Assembly (NCBI RefSeq): GCF_000142905.1
Contig: NW_013657655.1
Coordinates: 234,981 to 298,980 of the forward strand
Reading direction: 5' to 3'
Source of the DNA: Thecamonas trahens ATCC 50062
Lineage: Eukaryota > Apusozoa > Apusomonadida > Apusomonadidae
DNA: 64,000 nt
Position numbers and translations under genes: made by a program
The notes under the pieces: model-generated
Told to the model about the DNA's origin: nothing
What the model saw: only the letters and a program-made list of their open reading frames with translations
Database searches by the model: none
In this document: one piece after another, positions 1 through 10,063 of the stretch
Layout of the letters: each line of letters starts with the position of its first letter
How positions within the stretch are numbered: position 1 is the stretch's first letter

Positions 1-2
1 AC

Positions 3-173
3 CCACCGCAGCCGGTCCTCGACTACCGTAAGCACTGCCTCGAGTACGACACTATGCTCGGCGAACACCTCTCGCTCCCGCCGCCGCTGGCTGACCCGGA
101 CCTCGAGGCGCCGGCCATTTGGGACGGTGAGATCCGGGTCGGCTCGCCGTCGTCGCGCGGCTCGACACCGTGA
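3..173 (+). CDS. C-terminal end of an unrecognised protein (5' truncated by the window edge)
   Basis: An open frame enters from the left edge and ends at a TGA at 171-173, giving 56 residues. It reads naturally, with a DYRKHCLEYD stretch followed by an acidic, proline-rich tail, and codons ending mainly in C or G like the neighbours. The stop lies 22 bp before the convergent stop of the transporter gene, a spacing typical of this window. Function cannot be assigned from this fragment. Confidence 0.45.
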   Translation, partial: PPQPVLDYRKHCLEYDTMLGEHLSLPPPLADPDLEAPAIWDGEIRVGSPSSRGSTP

Positions 174-195
174 TCGCACACGCCTCACCCAACAG

Positions 196-1251
196 TCATG
201 CCGTGACGGCCTTGCGCGGCTGTGCAGCTGCCCCGTGCTTGGCGCGGAACTCGACGACAGAGTACACGACGGCGCCGACCATCGACACGTTGTGGCCGAC
301 AAAGTTGAGCGGAGTAAAGACGTAGTCGGCGAGGAGGAAGCCGGCGTAGGTAGCGGCAATCGATTTGGTGCATCCGACGACCGACGCGGTGAGCGGCGAG
401 TTGACCTGGGTGCAGAGATAGTTAAAGTAGTTAATGCAAAAGCCGAGAACGCACGAGGCGGCGAAAAGGGCGGCCATGCCGGGTGTCGCCGCGAGGCGGG
501 CGACAAGGCCAACTGGCGCGTCCGGGGCGGTCTCCGGGTGGTCGATGTAGAACGGCGGCGCTGGCGGAGCAACGTCCGACGCCGGCTGCCAGAGGCTCGC
601 ACCGGCGAGCGAGAGGCCGACAAAGACGGCCGAGAAGAGCGAGTTGTAGAAGAGGAGCGTGAAGGAAGAGAGTGCGGCCCGGCCCATGAGCTTCTTCAGC
701 AAGACCCGCCACAGCGCCGTCGTCACGTTGCACAGAGTGATGAGGGCGTAGCCAGCCGGATGAAAGGCGAGATCGGCGGCGCCGGCGACGGTGGAGCCGG
801 CGACCATGAGGACCACGGTAGCGGCGATGGTGGGCGAGGGGCGCATGCCGAGGACCCACCACTGGGCAAGCATGGTGAAGAGAATGGAGAACTTGCGGAG
901 GGTGGAAAAGGTGGGGACCGATGTAAGCGATGTCGCCGCCACGCCAGCCACGTTGTTCACCACATACACCACGTTGAGCGGGAGCAGGCGGACGGCGAGC
1001 GCCCAGCTCGGCTCGAGGGTGAAGGCGATGAGGCCGGCCTCGCGGGCCGAGGCGAGGAGGACAACGGCGGCGACAGCCTGCCAGAACAACAAGAGCGTTG
1101 GCGAGGGGAAGGCATACCAGGCAAAGAGGAGCTTGTTGACAAAGAGTATGGCAAACGATGAGCTGCCGTACGCCACAGCCGCTGCGATCTTGGCTGCCGC
1201 AGACGGCTCGGCCGACTTGGTCTTGCGCCTGCTTGACTCTGGCGGTCGCAT
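196..1251 (-). CDS. Nucleotide-sugar transporter, SLC35D / triose-phosphate translocator superfamily
   Basis: This 351-residue protein has repeated hydrophobic segments across its length and a short basic N-terminus. It resembles SLC35D-type UDP-sugar transporters (UDP-glucuronate/UDP-GalNAc antiporters of ER and Golgi). Family-like blocks are the N-terminal YGSSSFAILFVNKLL, the middle FSTLRKFSILFTM and the C-terminal LCTQVNSPLTASVVGC. Such carriers exchange a cytosolic nucleotide sugar for luminal UMP to feed glycosylation. The start is the ATG at 1251-1249, chosen because the frame upstream is only C-rich low complexity running into the sequence gap at 1294-1522. An upstream exon hidden in that gap cannot be excluded. 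The substrate is not determinable from sequence alone. Confidence 0.85.
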   Translation of the reverse strand: MRPPESSRRKTKSAEPSAAAKIAAAVAYGSSSFAILFVNKLLFAWYAFPSPTLLLFWQAVAAVVLLASAREAGLIAFTLEPSWALAVRLLPLNVVYVVNNVAGVAATSLTSVPTFSTLRKFSILFTMLAQWWVLGMRPSPTIAATVVLMVAGSTVAGAADLAFHPAGYALITLCNVTTALWRVLLKKLMGRAALSSFTLLFYNSLFSAVFVGLSLAGASLWQPASDVAPPAPPFYIDHPETAPDAPVGLVARLAATPGMAALFAASCVLGFCINYFNYLCTQVNSPLTASVVGCTKSIAATYAGFLLADYVFTPLNFVGHNVSMVGAVVYSVVEFRAKHGAAAQPRKAVTA

Positions 1252-1707
1252 GGGGAGGAGTATGGGGAAGGGGGGGGGGGGGGGGTCCGATAANNNNNNN
1301 NNNNNNNNNNNNNNNNNNNNNNNNNNNNNNNNNNNNNNNNNNNNNNNNNNNNNNNNNNNNNNNNNNNNNNNNNNNNNNNNNNNNNNNNNNNNNNNNNNNN
1401 NNNNNNNNNNNNNNNNNNNNNNNNNNNNNNNNNNNNNNNNNNNNNNNNNNNNNNNNNNNNNNNNNNNNNNNNNNNNNNNNNNNNNNNNNNNNNNNNNNNN
1501 NNNNNNNNNNNNNNNNNNNNNNGAAGGGGGGGGCGGGGGGGGGAGGGGGAGGAGGGGGGTGGAGTGGGTGAGGAGGGGCACAGTCCAGGGGGCAGTGTAG
1601 TATGATACTCGGGGTGAAGAGGGAGGGGGGAGCAGGCACGGATTCGGCCAACTCCGCCTGTACCACTCGACGCACGACGATACCGAACGATCACAAACCT
1701 CACAACT
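1252..1707. other. Intergenic stretch with poly-G tracts and an assembly gap
   Basis: This lies between the transporter start and the 3' end of the MARK-like kinase, both on the minus strand. It holds a run of about 16 G (1270-1285), 229 N (1294-1522) and a second G-rich block (1523-1565). On the sense strand of the transporter these are C/T tracts in the presumed promoter and 5' UTR. No gene is visible. Confidence 0.6.
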
Positions 1708-4345
1708 TCACAGCTTCATTTTGGCAACCAGCATGTGAACGAGGCGTGAGTAGCGCCAAGTCTCGCCCTTGATACGCTTGAGCCGGAGGCCGTGCAGATC
1801 CATTTTCGGGATACGGCAGATCTCGAGCTCAAAGCGGACGGGAGACTGGGCATCGTCGGGAGGGAGCTCGGCTGGTGCGTCGGCAGCATTGGCTGAGTCT
1901 GCATGGCAGTCGATGCGGTAGGCGGTGCGCGAGTAGCGGATGCCGGCTTCGTCGAGGACGCGGAGGACCTCATCGAGGATGTCGTCTGCGGGCTTGTTCG
2001 AGGTTGTTGAGACCGAGAAGATGCCGCGGACGGTGCGGATGCGCGACTTGCGCGAGCCCGACGGCGAGCGCGAGGTCGAGGTCGATGCCGAGCCGGCCGA
2101 CGAGACCGAGGCCCGCCGGCGGGCGCGCTCGCGGACGCGCGCCAGCATTGGCGAGAGCGCCGAGTCAGACGACTGGCCGAGGACGTCGACGGTGATCGAG
2201 TCTTGGTCGCCATTGAGGTTGGCCATCGACGCCCCGTGCGGCTGCGAGGACCGAGCCGAGATGAGCGACGAGTCGGAATCGCCGCGGGGTGACTTTTTCA
2301 TAAACGCCTGTCGCGACGCTTCGACCCGGTCGATGCGAGACATAGCGCCCTCGCGCTTGGCAAGCTGGATCGAGGCCATGGCGGCGGCCGACGAAAAGTT
2401 GGGCAGCGACGACGCGAGCTCTGGCGCCGGTGCGGCCTGCCGCGCGCGCCGCGCGTTGACCTTGGCCGCCAGCGATCGGGCCGGCGACGAGCCGGACGGA
2501 GACAGTTCGCCTGTTCCGGCCCGCTGGCGAGAGCGGTGCCGGCTCCGGCTCGACTTTTTCTTGGGCGACGTCGGCGTTGTCGGCGACGTCGGCGAGAGCG
2601 GAGAAAGTGGTGAGGTTGTCGACGACGATGGCGAGGTAGGCGAGCGCGGCGAGACGACACGCGAGCGCGACGACGACGAGACCGTCGATGAGCGCTTGCG
2701 GGTCCCGCCAGACCGCGGCGAGGCGCGGGGGTGGCGACCGCCGGCCGCCGAGGTGGCGGCAGCGGCAGCTGCAGCGGCCTTGCTCATTGTCGACGCCAGC
2801 GGCGACGAGACGCGCGGACGGTGGCTCTTATGCGGAGAGGCGAGCGGCGACGACGGAGTCGTCACGGTGGTCTTGCGGACACGGAGCATGGGGACGACGT
2901 CCGATGCCTCGCTGGTGGCGGCGCCGTTGGTGGCGGCGACCATGGCACGAAAGTCGGCCGGTGAGGCCTTCTTCCGCTGGGCAAGGAGAAAGTATGTCGT
3001 TGTCGCCTGGTTGCGCATGCCTTCGGTGAGGCCGGCACGAAGCTCGGGCTCGGGAAACCCAAACGAGTCACAGAGGGCGATGAGCTCGGGATCGGGCTCA
3101 CCAGCAAGGCGGTCGAGCGGCGACGAGGCGAGGACGCCAGCGCGCATGGCGGTGCTCGCATTCTCGACAATCCACGGATGCTGCATGATGCCCTCGATGG
3201 TGATGCGCTTGGAAGGGTCCACCACAAGCATGCGTGCAATGAGATCGCGGATGGGTGGCGACATCGACCGCGGGCACTTGTACTTGCCGGCCATGACCTT
3301 GCGGTAGAGCGCCGAGACGTTTTCATCGTCAAAAGGAAGGTAGCCCGCAATGAGGGCGTAGAGGATGACACCCATGGACCAAATGTCGACGCGCTTGCCG
3401 TCGTAAGCCTCGCCGACCACCATCTCGGGCGGCGCGTACGCCGGTGAGCCGCAAAACGTGTTCAACAGCGCGCCGTCTTGAAAGGTGTTGGCAAAGCCAA
3501 AGTCGATGATCTTGATGTGCGACTTGTCATCGAGCAGCAGATTCTCCGGCTTGAGGTCGCGGTGGATGATCGAGTTGCAATGGCAGTAGTGGACCGCAGA
3601 GAGCATTTCCAGGAAAAACTTGAGTGCCTTGCTCTCCTTGACCTTGCCATGCGTCACAATGTAATCAAAGAGCTCGCCGCCAGTGGCGTACTCCATGACC
3701 AAGTAGATGTGCCCGGGCGTGTCGAGAACCTCATACAGCTGTACAATGTTCGGATGCCGAAGCAGCTGCAGGATTCGGATCTCGCGCGTCACTCGCTCGA
3801 GCTCCTTCTCGGTGATCTTGTCCTTGTGCAGCACTTTGATGGCGACCTGGGAATAATAGGAAAAAAGCAATGTGGATGTGAGTCAGTCCAATTTGCGCTT
3901 GGCACGCGTAAAGCGCCGACGGCCGCTCATTCGGCGCTGTTGAGCGCCACGTGCCAGGGGTCCAGGCACGGCGGCCGTGGCCAAAGACGACGGCCGCATT
4001 GGCCTACAAGCAGCAGTAGAGGACAAAAGGTCACATCTCCACCTCGTCCGCCTGTCACTGCCGCCCTGCACCTCTTCTATCTCCCTGACAACCTGCAAAG
4101 AAGTGGGGAGGGGGGGGGGGGGCGGCGAGTGGGCAGCAAGCCACACAAATTGTCCGACGTACCGTCTCTCCCGTCAGGGTGTGGGTTGCCGAAAGGACCT
4201 TCCCGAACGAGCCCTCACCGAGCGTCTTGCCCAGCTTATAGTTCCCCACAAAGGTGCCACGCTGCGACCGCGGGGACGACGGCGGCGGGTGTTCTGACCG
4301 CTGCCGCGGCTCGGCGTCGAGAGCGAGCGACAGGCTCGACGCCAT
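1708..4345 (-). CDS. MARK/PAR-1/KIN1-type serine/threonine kinase with UBA-like and KA1 domains
   Basis: There are two exons: 4345-4163 (61 codons) and 3846-1708. They are joined by a 316-bp intron with GTACGT donor and CAG acceptor, which places the cut between the glycine loop (GEGSFGKV, residues 43-50) and the VAIK lysine (about residue 65). The protein is 773 residues. The kinase domain spans about 36-287, with HRD at 156-158, DFG at 176-178 and the LKB1-type activation-loop Thr191. A UBA-like segment follows at about 312-352. A long Ser/Pro/Arg-rich spacer leads to a C-terminal KA1 domain (about 665-773). The kinase-UBA-spacer-KA1 order is diagnostic of MARK/PAR-1 kinases, which act in cell polarity and microtubule-associated protein phosphorylation. 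KA1 binds acidic membranes. It is divergently arranged with the E2-like gene at 4704. Confidence 0.93.
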
Positions 4346-4703
4346 GATGAGAGGTGACGACCCTCTCCCTCCTCTTGCTGCCGAGCGGGTGTGGCCACCG
4401 GCCCGCAAGCCGGCGAACGTTTGCCGGAAGCTTGACTAATTGGGTCTCGGTTTTTTTCGCTTGGCAGGGAAAGACTCCGATGATAAAATTTTGTGGTGGT
4501 GGAGAATGCCCCGGGGCGAGAGAGGGTGGAGGGGAGGGCTACGATCCCACCCGCCAGCCGTGTCGACTACCTTTGGGCCTGCCTCTACCGACGACGGCTT
4601 CCAACCCCAAGCTCCGCTTCACCCTCACCCTCCGCCACCCGCCTCACTCTGGCATTGTCGCCTTCCCCCCCTCTGTACTCCTCCCCACACACCCTCTCTG
4701 GCC
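4346..4703. promoter_or_regulatory. Divergent promoter region between the MARK-like kinase and the PSBD/E2-like gene
   Basis: This 358-bp spacer has two outward-facing start codons. It is pyrimidine-rich on the plus strand near 4600-4700. I see no clear TATA element or other gene. Confidence 0.45.
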
Positions 4704-5780
4704 ATGTTCCGCAACGCCCTAGCGACGCGGACGTTCAGCACGGCGGCGGCGGCGTCGCGTCGGCTGCAGCTGCCGTCGGTGGCGGCGCTCGCTGCCCGCA
4801 ACGGGTGGGACCTTGCTGCGGTCCTGGACAATGTCGAGGGAACCGGCCACCACGGGACGGTGACCAAGGGCGATGTGTTGGCGTATACTGCTGCTGGTGG
4901 CGCATTTCCCGCGGCGAGCGTGTCCGCCAGCCCCAGCGAGGCCGCGGGTGCGAGCTCGGGCGCGGCCGCTGCCGGCTCCTCGCTGGAGCTGTTCTTTGCC
5001 TCGCGTGATGTGGGGCTTGCCACGGGCTTCCGTGTTGTCGACACACCGGCCAAGGCGCTGCCAGAGGCCGACCGGCACGCCGACGTGGCTGTGAGCGGCG
5101 CGCAGGCTGCGCATGCCGCGGCAGCGGTGGCGGCCAAGGCTGCCGCGCCGACCGTCTACGCCACCGCCGCACCCGACGTGCAGCCGGTCGCCGACCTGCT
5201 GGGCCTAGACCTGCCGACGCTGCTTGCCGGCGCCGAGACCGGCGCGCCGCTGCCGCCGCGACTGGCGCGGCTGCTGGTGGTTGCCGCTGCTCAAGCGCTC
5301 CGCTCGCACCCGGCGCTCAACGCACACTGGGACGACGCGGCCGGCGCGCCGGTCACATGCCGCGACGTCAACGTCCTCTTTCATCATGTCGCTGACCCGC
5401 ACGGTCCGGTCCGTGTCTCATCGGCCCTCATTCCCAAGGCGCAAGCTGCGCCGCTGGCCACCGTCGACCGCATCGTCGACGACGCTGCGCCGTCAGCCGA
5501 GATGCCGACCTTTGCCATCGCCTCGCTCACCCCGCTCCCGGTGACGTCGGCCCTACTCTCGGTCCCGCCGCCGGCCGTCGCCGTCCTCTCGCTCGGCACG
5601 CTCACGGCGTCGGTCGAGCCGGCAAAGGACCCGACTTCGGGGGCGCTCGCCCTCCGCCGCCGCGATTCTGTCCAGCTGGCCATCACCGCCGACGCCCGCG
5701 CCGTCGATGCTGCCGAGCTCAACGCGTTCCTCGACACCCTCACCCGTGCCCTTGCCAACCCCATCCAGCTCCTGATGTGA
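4704..5780 (+). CDS. Mitochondrial E3-binding / catalytically dead E2-like protein (PDHX-like, without lipoyl domain)
   Basis: This 358-residue protein opens with a mitochondrial-type presequence (MFRNALATRTFSTAAAASRR). It is followed directly by a peripheral-subunit-binding domain at residues 24-61, ending in GTVTKGDVLAY, which in 2-oxoacid dehydrogenase complexes holds the E3 dihydrolipoamide dehydrogenase. The rest is a diverged acyltransferase core. At the position of the E2 active-site HRxVDG, residues 331-336 read ARAVDA, so the catalytic His and the Gly are lost. The C-terminus LANPIQLLM aligns with E2 ends. No lipoyl domain with its lysine exists upstream, and the presequence leaves no room for one. 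By analogy with PDHX, which also lacks the catalytic His, it is probably a structural E3-binding protein. Which complex it joins is unknown. Confidence 0.8.
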   Translation: MFRNALATRTFSTAAAASRRLQLPSVAALAARNGWDLAAVLDNVEGTGHHGTVTKGDVLAYTAAGGAFPAASVSASPSEAAGASSGAAAAGSSLELFFASRDVGLATGFRVVDTPAKALPEADRHADVAVSGAQAAHAAAAVAAKAAAPTVYATAAPDVQPVADLLGLDLPTLLAGAETGAPLPPRLARLLVVAAAQALRSHPALNAHWDDAAGAPVTCRDVNVLFHHVADPHGPVRVSSALIPKAQAAPLATVDRIVDDAAPSAEMPTFAIASLTPLPVTSALLSVPPPAVAVLSLGTLTASVEPAKDPTSGALALRRRDSVQLAITADARAVDAAELNAFLDTLTRALANPIQLLM

Positions 5781-6070
5781 GGCTTGGCGTAGTCTGTCCT
5801 CAACGGCACGGTCGTTCGAGCGCGCTATCGTGCGCCTCGCGGTGACCGCAAGCATAAAAGCTGCTCAGCCTGAGCCGGCCGTCGCGCCGCCGATACCCTT
5901 GGCTGGGGTGCGCGAGTTGATGGGCTTTTGACAACGCACAAGATGTAGACGCCGGCCTGGATGCCGACTGTAAACTCCCCAAACTCAGACCCCATGCCGG
6001 GACAAAGTAGCAGTCCGCGTCTCTGCGCATCACGCAACTCCACGACCACCACTTCTCCGCATCTACAGCC

Positions 6071-6664
6071 ATGTCGACGACCAAGCCCAAGCTGACGTAC
6101 TTTCCGCATGCCGGTCGCGCCGGCGCCATCCGCGACGTGCTGGCCGACGGAGGCGTCGAATTTGACGACATCCGCATCCCATTTCCAGAGTTTGCCGAGC
6201 TCAAGCCGTCGCTTCCCTACGGCTCCTTGCCCGTCCTCGAGATCGACGGCACCGACTACGCCCAGTCGAACGCCATCCTCCGCTACGCCGGCAAGCTGAC
6301 CGGAGCCTACCCGGAGGACCCGGTCGCCGCCCTCATGGTCGACGAGCTGCTCGACGCTACGGAGGACATCGTCAACATGCTCGCACCGTCGATGCGCGAG
6401 AGCGACGAGGAGAAGAAGCTCGCCATGCGCGCCGTCCTCATGGCCGGCCCGCTGCCGACGGCGCTCGCGCTTCTGGAGAAGCGCATCGCCCGCAACACCG
6501 CGTCGGTGTACGCTGTTGGCGCCGCCAAGACCGTCGCCGACTACAAGATGAAGCTCCTGGTTGCTCTCCTCACCTCGGGCAATGTCGATGGCGTGCCCAC
6601 GGACGTCATCAACGCCGACTCGCACCCAGCTACCACTGCCCTTGTCGCCGCTATGTCCTCGTAA
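6071..6664 (+). CDS. Glutathione S-transferase, sigma-like (copy 1)
   Basis: This is a 197-residue cytosolic GST. The thioredoxin-like N-half has the catalytic Tyr10 in LTYFPHAGRAGAIRDVL, which matches the sigma-class YFxGRGRAEPIR block, and the glutathione gamma-Glu site Q65-S66 in AQSNAILRYAG. The C-half is alpha-helical, as expected. It would conjugate glutathione to electrophiles or act as a glutathione-dependent isomerase. A close paralogue follows in the same orientation 175 bp downstream, so this is a recent tandem duplication. The gene ends in TAA right after ...AAMSS. Confidence 0.9.
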   Translation: MSTTKPKLTYFPHAGRAGAIRDVLADGGVEFDDIRIPFPEFAELKPSLPYGSLPVLEIDGTDYAQSNAILRYAGKLTGAYPEDPVAALMVDELLDATEDIVNMLAPSMRESDEEKKLAMRAVLMAGPLPTALALLEKRIARNTASVYAVGAAKTVADYKMKLLVALLTSGNVDGVPTDVINADSHPATTALVAAMSS

Positions 6665-6839
6665 ATCGCTGCAAGCGCAAGCGCAAGCCCCGTCACCATA
6701 CCATATCCCCCGCTCAGCGCGACCCTGCGACCTAACTCTGTGACTTGCGCATGCGCCGTGACACACACACGTCGGCCAACCACCGCACCCAGCCCCCGCA
6801 CCCTCATCGCACTCCACCCCTCTTCCCAACAACTGCAAC

Positions 6840-7517
6840 ATGTCCACTAGCAAGCTCAAGCTGACGTACTTCCCCTTCCCCGGCCGCGCCGGCGCCATCC
6901 GTGATGTCCTCAACGACAACGGTGTCGAGTTTGAGGACTTCCACGTCGCCTTTGCCGATTTTCCGGCCCTCAAGCCGTCGCTGCCGTACGGCGCCATGCC
7001 CGTCCTCGAGATCGACGGCACCGACTACGCTCAGTCGAACGCCATCCTCCGCTACGCCGGCAAGCTGACCGGGGCCTACCCGGAGGACCCGGTCGCCGCC
7101 CTCATGGTCGACGAGCTCCTCGATGCTGCCGAGGACGTCATCGGCCTGCTCACGCCGTCGATGAAGGAAAAGGACGAGGAGAAGAAGCTCGCCATGCGCG
7201 CTGCCCTCATGGCCGGCCCGCTTCCAGACCTGCTTGCCCTTGTTGAGAAGCGCGTGGCCCGCAACACCGAGTCCGACTTTGCTGTCGGTGCTGCCAAGAC
7301 TGTGGCCGACTACAAGCTCAAGTACCTGGTTGGCTTTGCCACCTCGGGCAACATCGATGGCGTGCCCAAGGACGTCATCAACGCCGAGTCGCACCCGGCT
7401 CTCACCGCCCTCGTTGCCGCCATGTCCTCCTTACGATGCACTCCCCTGTGCCTGACCCCATGCATGGCCCCAAAGAAAACACCTGATTTTGCCCCGCTGC
7501 CCCACTTACCTCTGTGA
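6840..7517 (+). CDS. Glutathione S-transferase, sigma-like (copy 2, C-terminally extended)
   Basis: This is the paralogue of the gene at 6071, near-identical over residues 1-197, including the catalytic Tyr and the QSNAILRYAG motif. Where copy 1 has TCG TAA, this copy reads TCC TTA, so translation runs on for 28 more codons to a TGA at 7515-7517. The extension is Cys/Pro-rich and looks like former 3' UTR. A stop-codon loss is the simplest reading. A missed splice or a base-call error at 7429-7435 would also explain it. The predicted length is 225 residues, longer than normal for the family. Confidence 0.85.
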   Translation: MSTSKLKLTYFPFPGRAGAIRDVLNDNGVEFEDFHVAFADFPALKPSLPYGAMPVLEIDGTDYAQSNAILRYAGKLTGAYPEDPVAALMVDELLDAAEDVIGLLTPSMKEKDEEKKLAMRAALMAGPLPDLLALVEKRVARNTESDFAVGAAKTVADYKLKYLVGFATSGNIDGVPKDVINAESHPALTALVAAMSSLRCTPLCLTPCMAPKKTPDFAPLPHLPL

Positions 7518-7576
7518 CGGCGACGCACGGCCGTTGCCACCACAACACGCCCCTCGCCACCACTTTCCAAACAGCC

Positions 7577-7640
7577 TCCCCCCCCCCCCCCCCACCACCA
7601 CCACCACCACACGTACATACATACACATACATACATACAT
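7577..7640 (+). repeat. Poly-C, (CAC)n and (CATA)n simple repeats before the RasGEF start
   Basis: A run of about 17 C is followed by CACCACCAC and then ACATACATACAT reaching into the ATG at 7639. It forms the leader of the RasGEF gene. Its length is likely unstable. Confidence 0.7.
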
Positions 7641-7793
7641 GTCTGCCGCCGACGACGCCCTCGCAGACCTCCTCACCGAGCTGAACGAGTCGGCAACCAC
7701 GGCGGCGGTGGCGGTGGCGCCGGGCGTGCCACGGGCGCCGGCCACCCCGTCCACGCCACGCCGGCACGCCTCCGACGAAGACTCGTACACTTA

Positions 7794-7825
<32 letters not shown>

Positions 7826-10011
7826 ACGGCTCGGGCTCGGGCTACGGCTCAGACTCGGACTCGGGCCACGGTTCAGACTCGGGCTCGCGGCCATCACGCT
7901 CGCCGCTCGCGGCCCACGCCGCTTCGAACGTCTCGCTCGACGAGGATCGCGCGCTCCAGCTGCTGGTGGAGGAGATGGCCACGCTCGGCTCGGACGAGCC
8001 ATCGTCGCCGGCTACCTTTTTTCCGCTTCACGACGACGACGCAGCAGGCTCAGACTCGGGCTCTGCCGCCGCCCTTCCAAACAAGAAGCGGTCTGCCGCC
8101 GCCCTCGCGGCCTCGCTCGTCCTCGACGATGCTTCCGTCGTCGCTCCGCACGCTGCTGCAGGCGCCGCTCCCAAGACCCAGGCCGACCTCGACTTTGAGC
8201 GGCTGGTGGCCGGAGAGGGCCCGATGGCCAACGCGTCCAGCGCATTGGCCAAGCACGCCGCCTTGGCGTCCAACGCAGAGGCTGCCGCCGAGGAGCGGAC
8301 CCGCGCCATGACTCAGGTCTCCCGCTTTGAGGCCATGCTCACGTCGTCGTTTGAGTCGCTTGAGGAGCTCCTTGACGACGTCCGCAGATCAAGCTCCAAG
8401 CCGTCGTCGTCGCTCCGCAAGGAGGCGCTCTCGATGGCCCGCCGCTCCAACCGCAGGTTCTCGGTCACCACCCCGTCGACCGTCCCGGCTCGTGTCACCG
8501 CCGAGAGCGAGCTCGATGGTGGGCGGAGCTCCGACTCGATCACGCCGGCCGACCACTCGCGGCTCCGGAAGGAGCTCGACCGCACCCCGCTCTGGGACGA
8601 CTACACCGTGCCCGAGTACCTCACCAGTGAGTACGATCCCGATACTCGCCGCAACGTCCTTGTCGCTGGTTCGCTCAACGGCATCATCCACTGGATCTCC
8701 GACTATGCCTCCCGAAACGATGCCGAGCGCTACCGCTTCTTTATGGCGTACCAGTCGCTGATGACCCCGGCTGCGCTTGTGCAGAAGCTCCACGAGAAGT
8801 TCCACACTCCGCACGCTGAGCTACCGCCGTACCCGCTCTTCTCTTCGCTCTTTAACGACATGGTCTCGCTGCAAAAGGAGAACGTCCTCCGCACCCTGCT
8901 CTTCTGGCTCCGTGTCCGTTTTGACCAGGACTTTCTGGCCAAGAAAGAGCTCAAACCCGTTACCGCACTCGTCACCGATGTCCTCGCCGACGCCGGCTCG
9001 GACGGCGCCGGCCCGGCAGGTGTCGCCTCGCCGCCGGCAGCCAACGGCAAAGGCGGTGCAGAGACACCGCCGCCGCCTGTCCGGAGCCCTGCCGAGCGGG
9101 TTGTCGATGCTGCGCAGGACATTCGCGCGCTCCTCCGCTCCAAGCGCTCGTCGCGGAAAAAGTCGCTCCTCCCCTCATCGGTCGGCCTCTCGCAGACCGG
9201 CATGTCGCTTGTCTTTACCGAGCTCGACTCGGCCGAGCTCGCCGAGCAGATGACGCTCCGCGAGATCGAGCTCTGGGGCGCCCTCAACGTCGATGAGTTC
9301 CACGGCCTGCCGTGGATGAAGCCTGAGACCGTCCACCTCTGCCCAAACATCATCAACATCATCGAGCACTTCAACTCGCAAACATCGTGGCTCACCGCCG
9401 TCGTTGTCCGCGAGTCGCGCAAGGCCGGCCGCAACGCCGCCATTTCCAAGATTGTCGCCCTCGGCGAGCACTTTGTCGAGCTCCGCAACTACAACGGCGT
9501 CATGACCTGCCTCGCCGCGCTCAACGGCGCGCCCGTCCAGCGACTCAAGCGGACGTGGAAGTCAACAAGTCGCAAGGCCAGAAAGGCGCTCGCCACCCTC
9601 AACGAGACCATGGACATGTCGTCCAACTTTAAGCGCTACCGCGCCGCCCTCACCGCCGCACCCAAGGACGTCGGCATCATTCCCTACTTTGGCATTGTCC
9701 TCTCCGACTTGTGCATGATCGAGGAGGGCAACGCACGCGACGCCGCAGACGCCCCGCCCGGCATCTACAACTACCAGCGCGTCCGCCTCATTGGCAAGGT
9801 CCTCAACCAGGTCTATGAGCTCAAGAAGAGTCACGCCCTCTACTCGATCACAAAGAACTCGCCTCTCCTCACCTTCATTATCAACAAGGAGAACGAGGAC
9901 CTCACCGACGACCACCTGTACCAGCTCTCCATCGCCGCCGAAAACGACTCTGGCCGTCGCTCGCGCAACTTGACGGCGGCGAGCGGCGAAGACGACGACG
10001 TCGGCGCGTGA
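7639..10011 (+). CDS. Ras-family guanine nucleotide exchange factor (REM + CDC25 domains)
   Basis: This 790-residue protein has an acidic, low-complexity N-terminus with a Ser-Gly/Tyr-Gly repeat (about residues 53-85). A RasGEF N-terminal (REM) module lies near residues 335-445. The catalytic CDC25 domain runs from about 525 to 770, starting at FTELDSAELAEQMTLREIELW and including the NYNGVMTCLAALN helix. Such proteins catalyse GDP release from small Ras/Rap GTPases. No membrane-targeting or regulatory domain (PH, CNB, DEP) is recognised; the long N-terminal region may regulate it. The start is the ATG at 7639 after the CATA repeat. Its stop faces the AGC kinase stop 52 bp away. A second, different RasGEF lies at 43480-46670. 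Confidence 0.9.
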
Positions 10012-10063
10012 CCACGCTAAAGAAAGTATGCCTTGCCTCTACCACCGGTGCGTCCTCTGCAGC

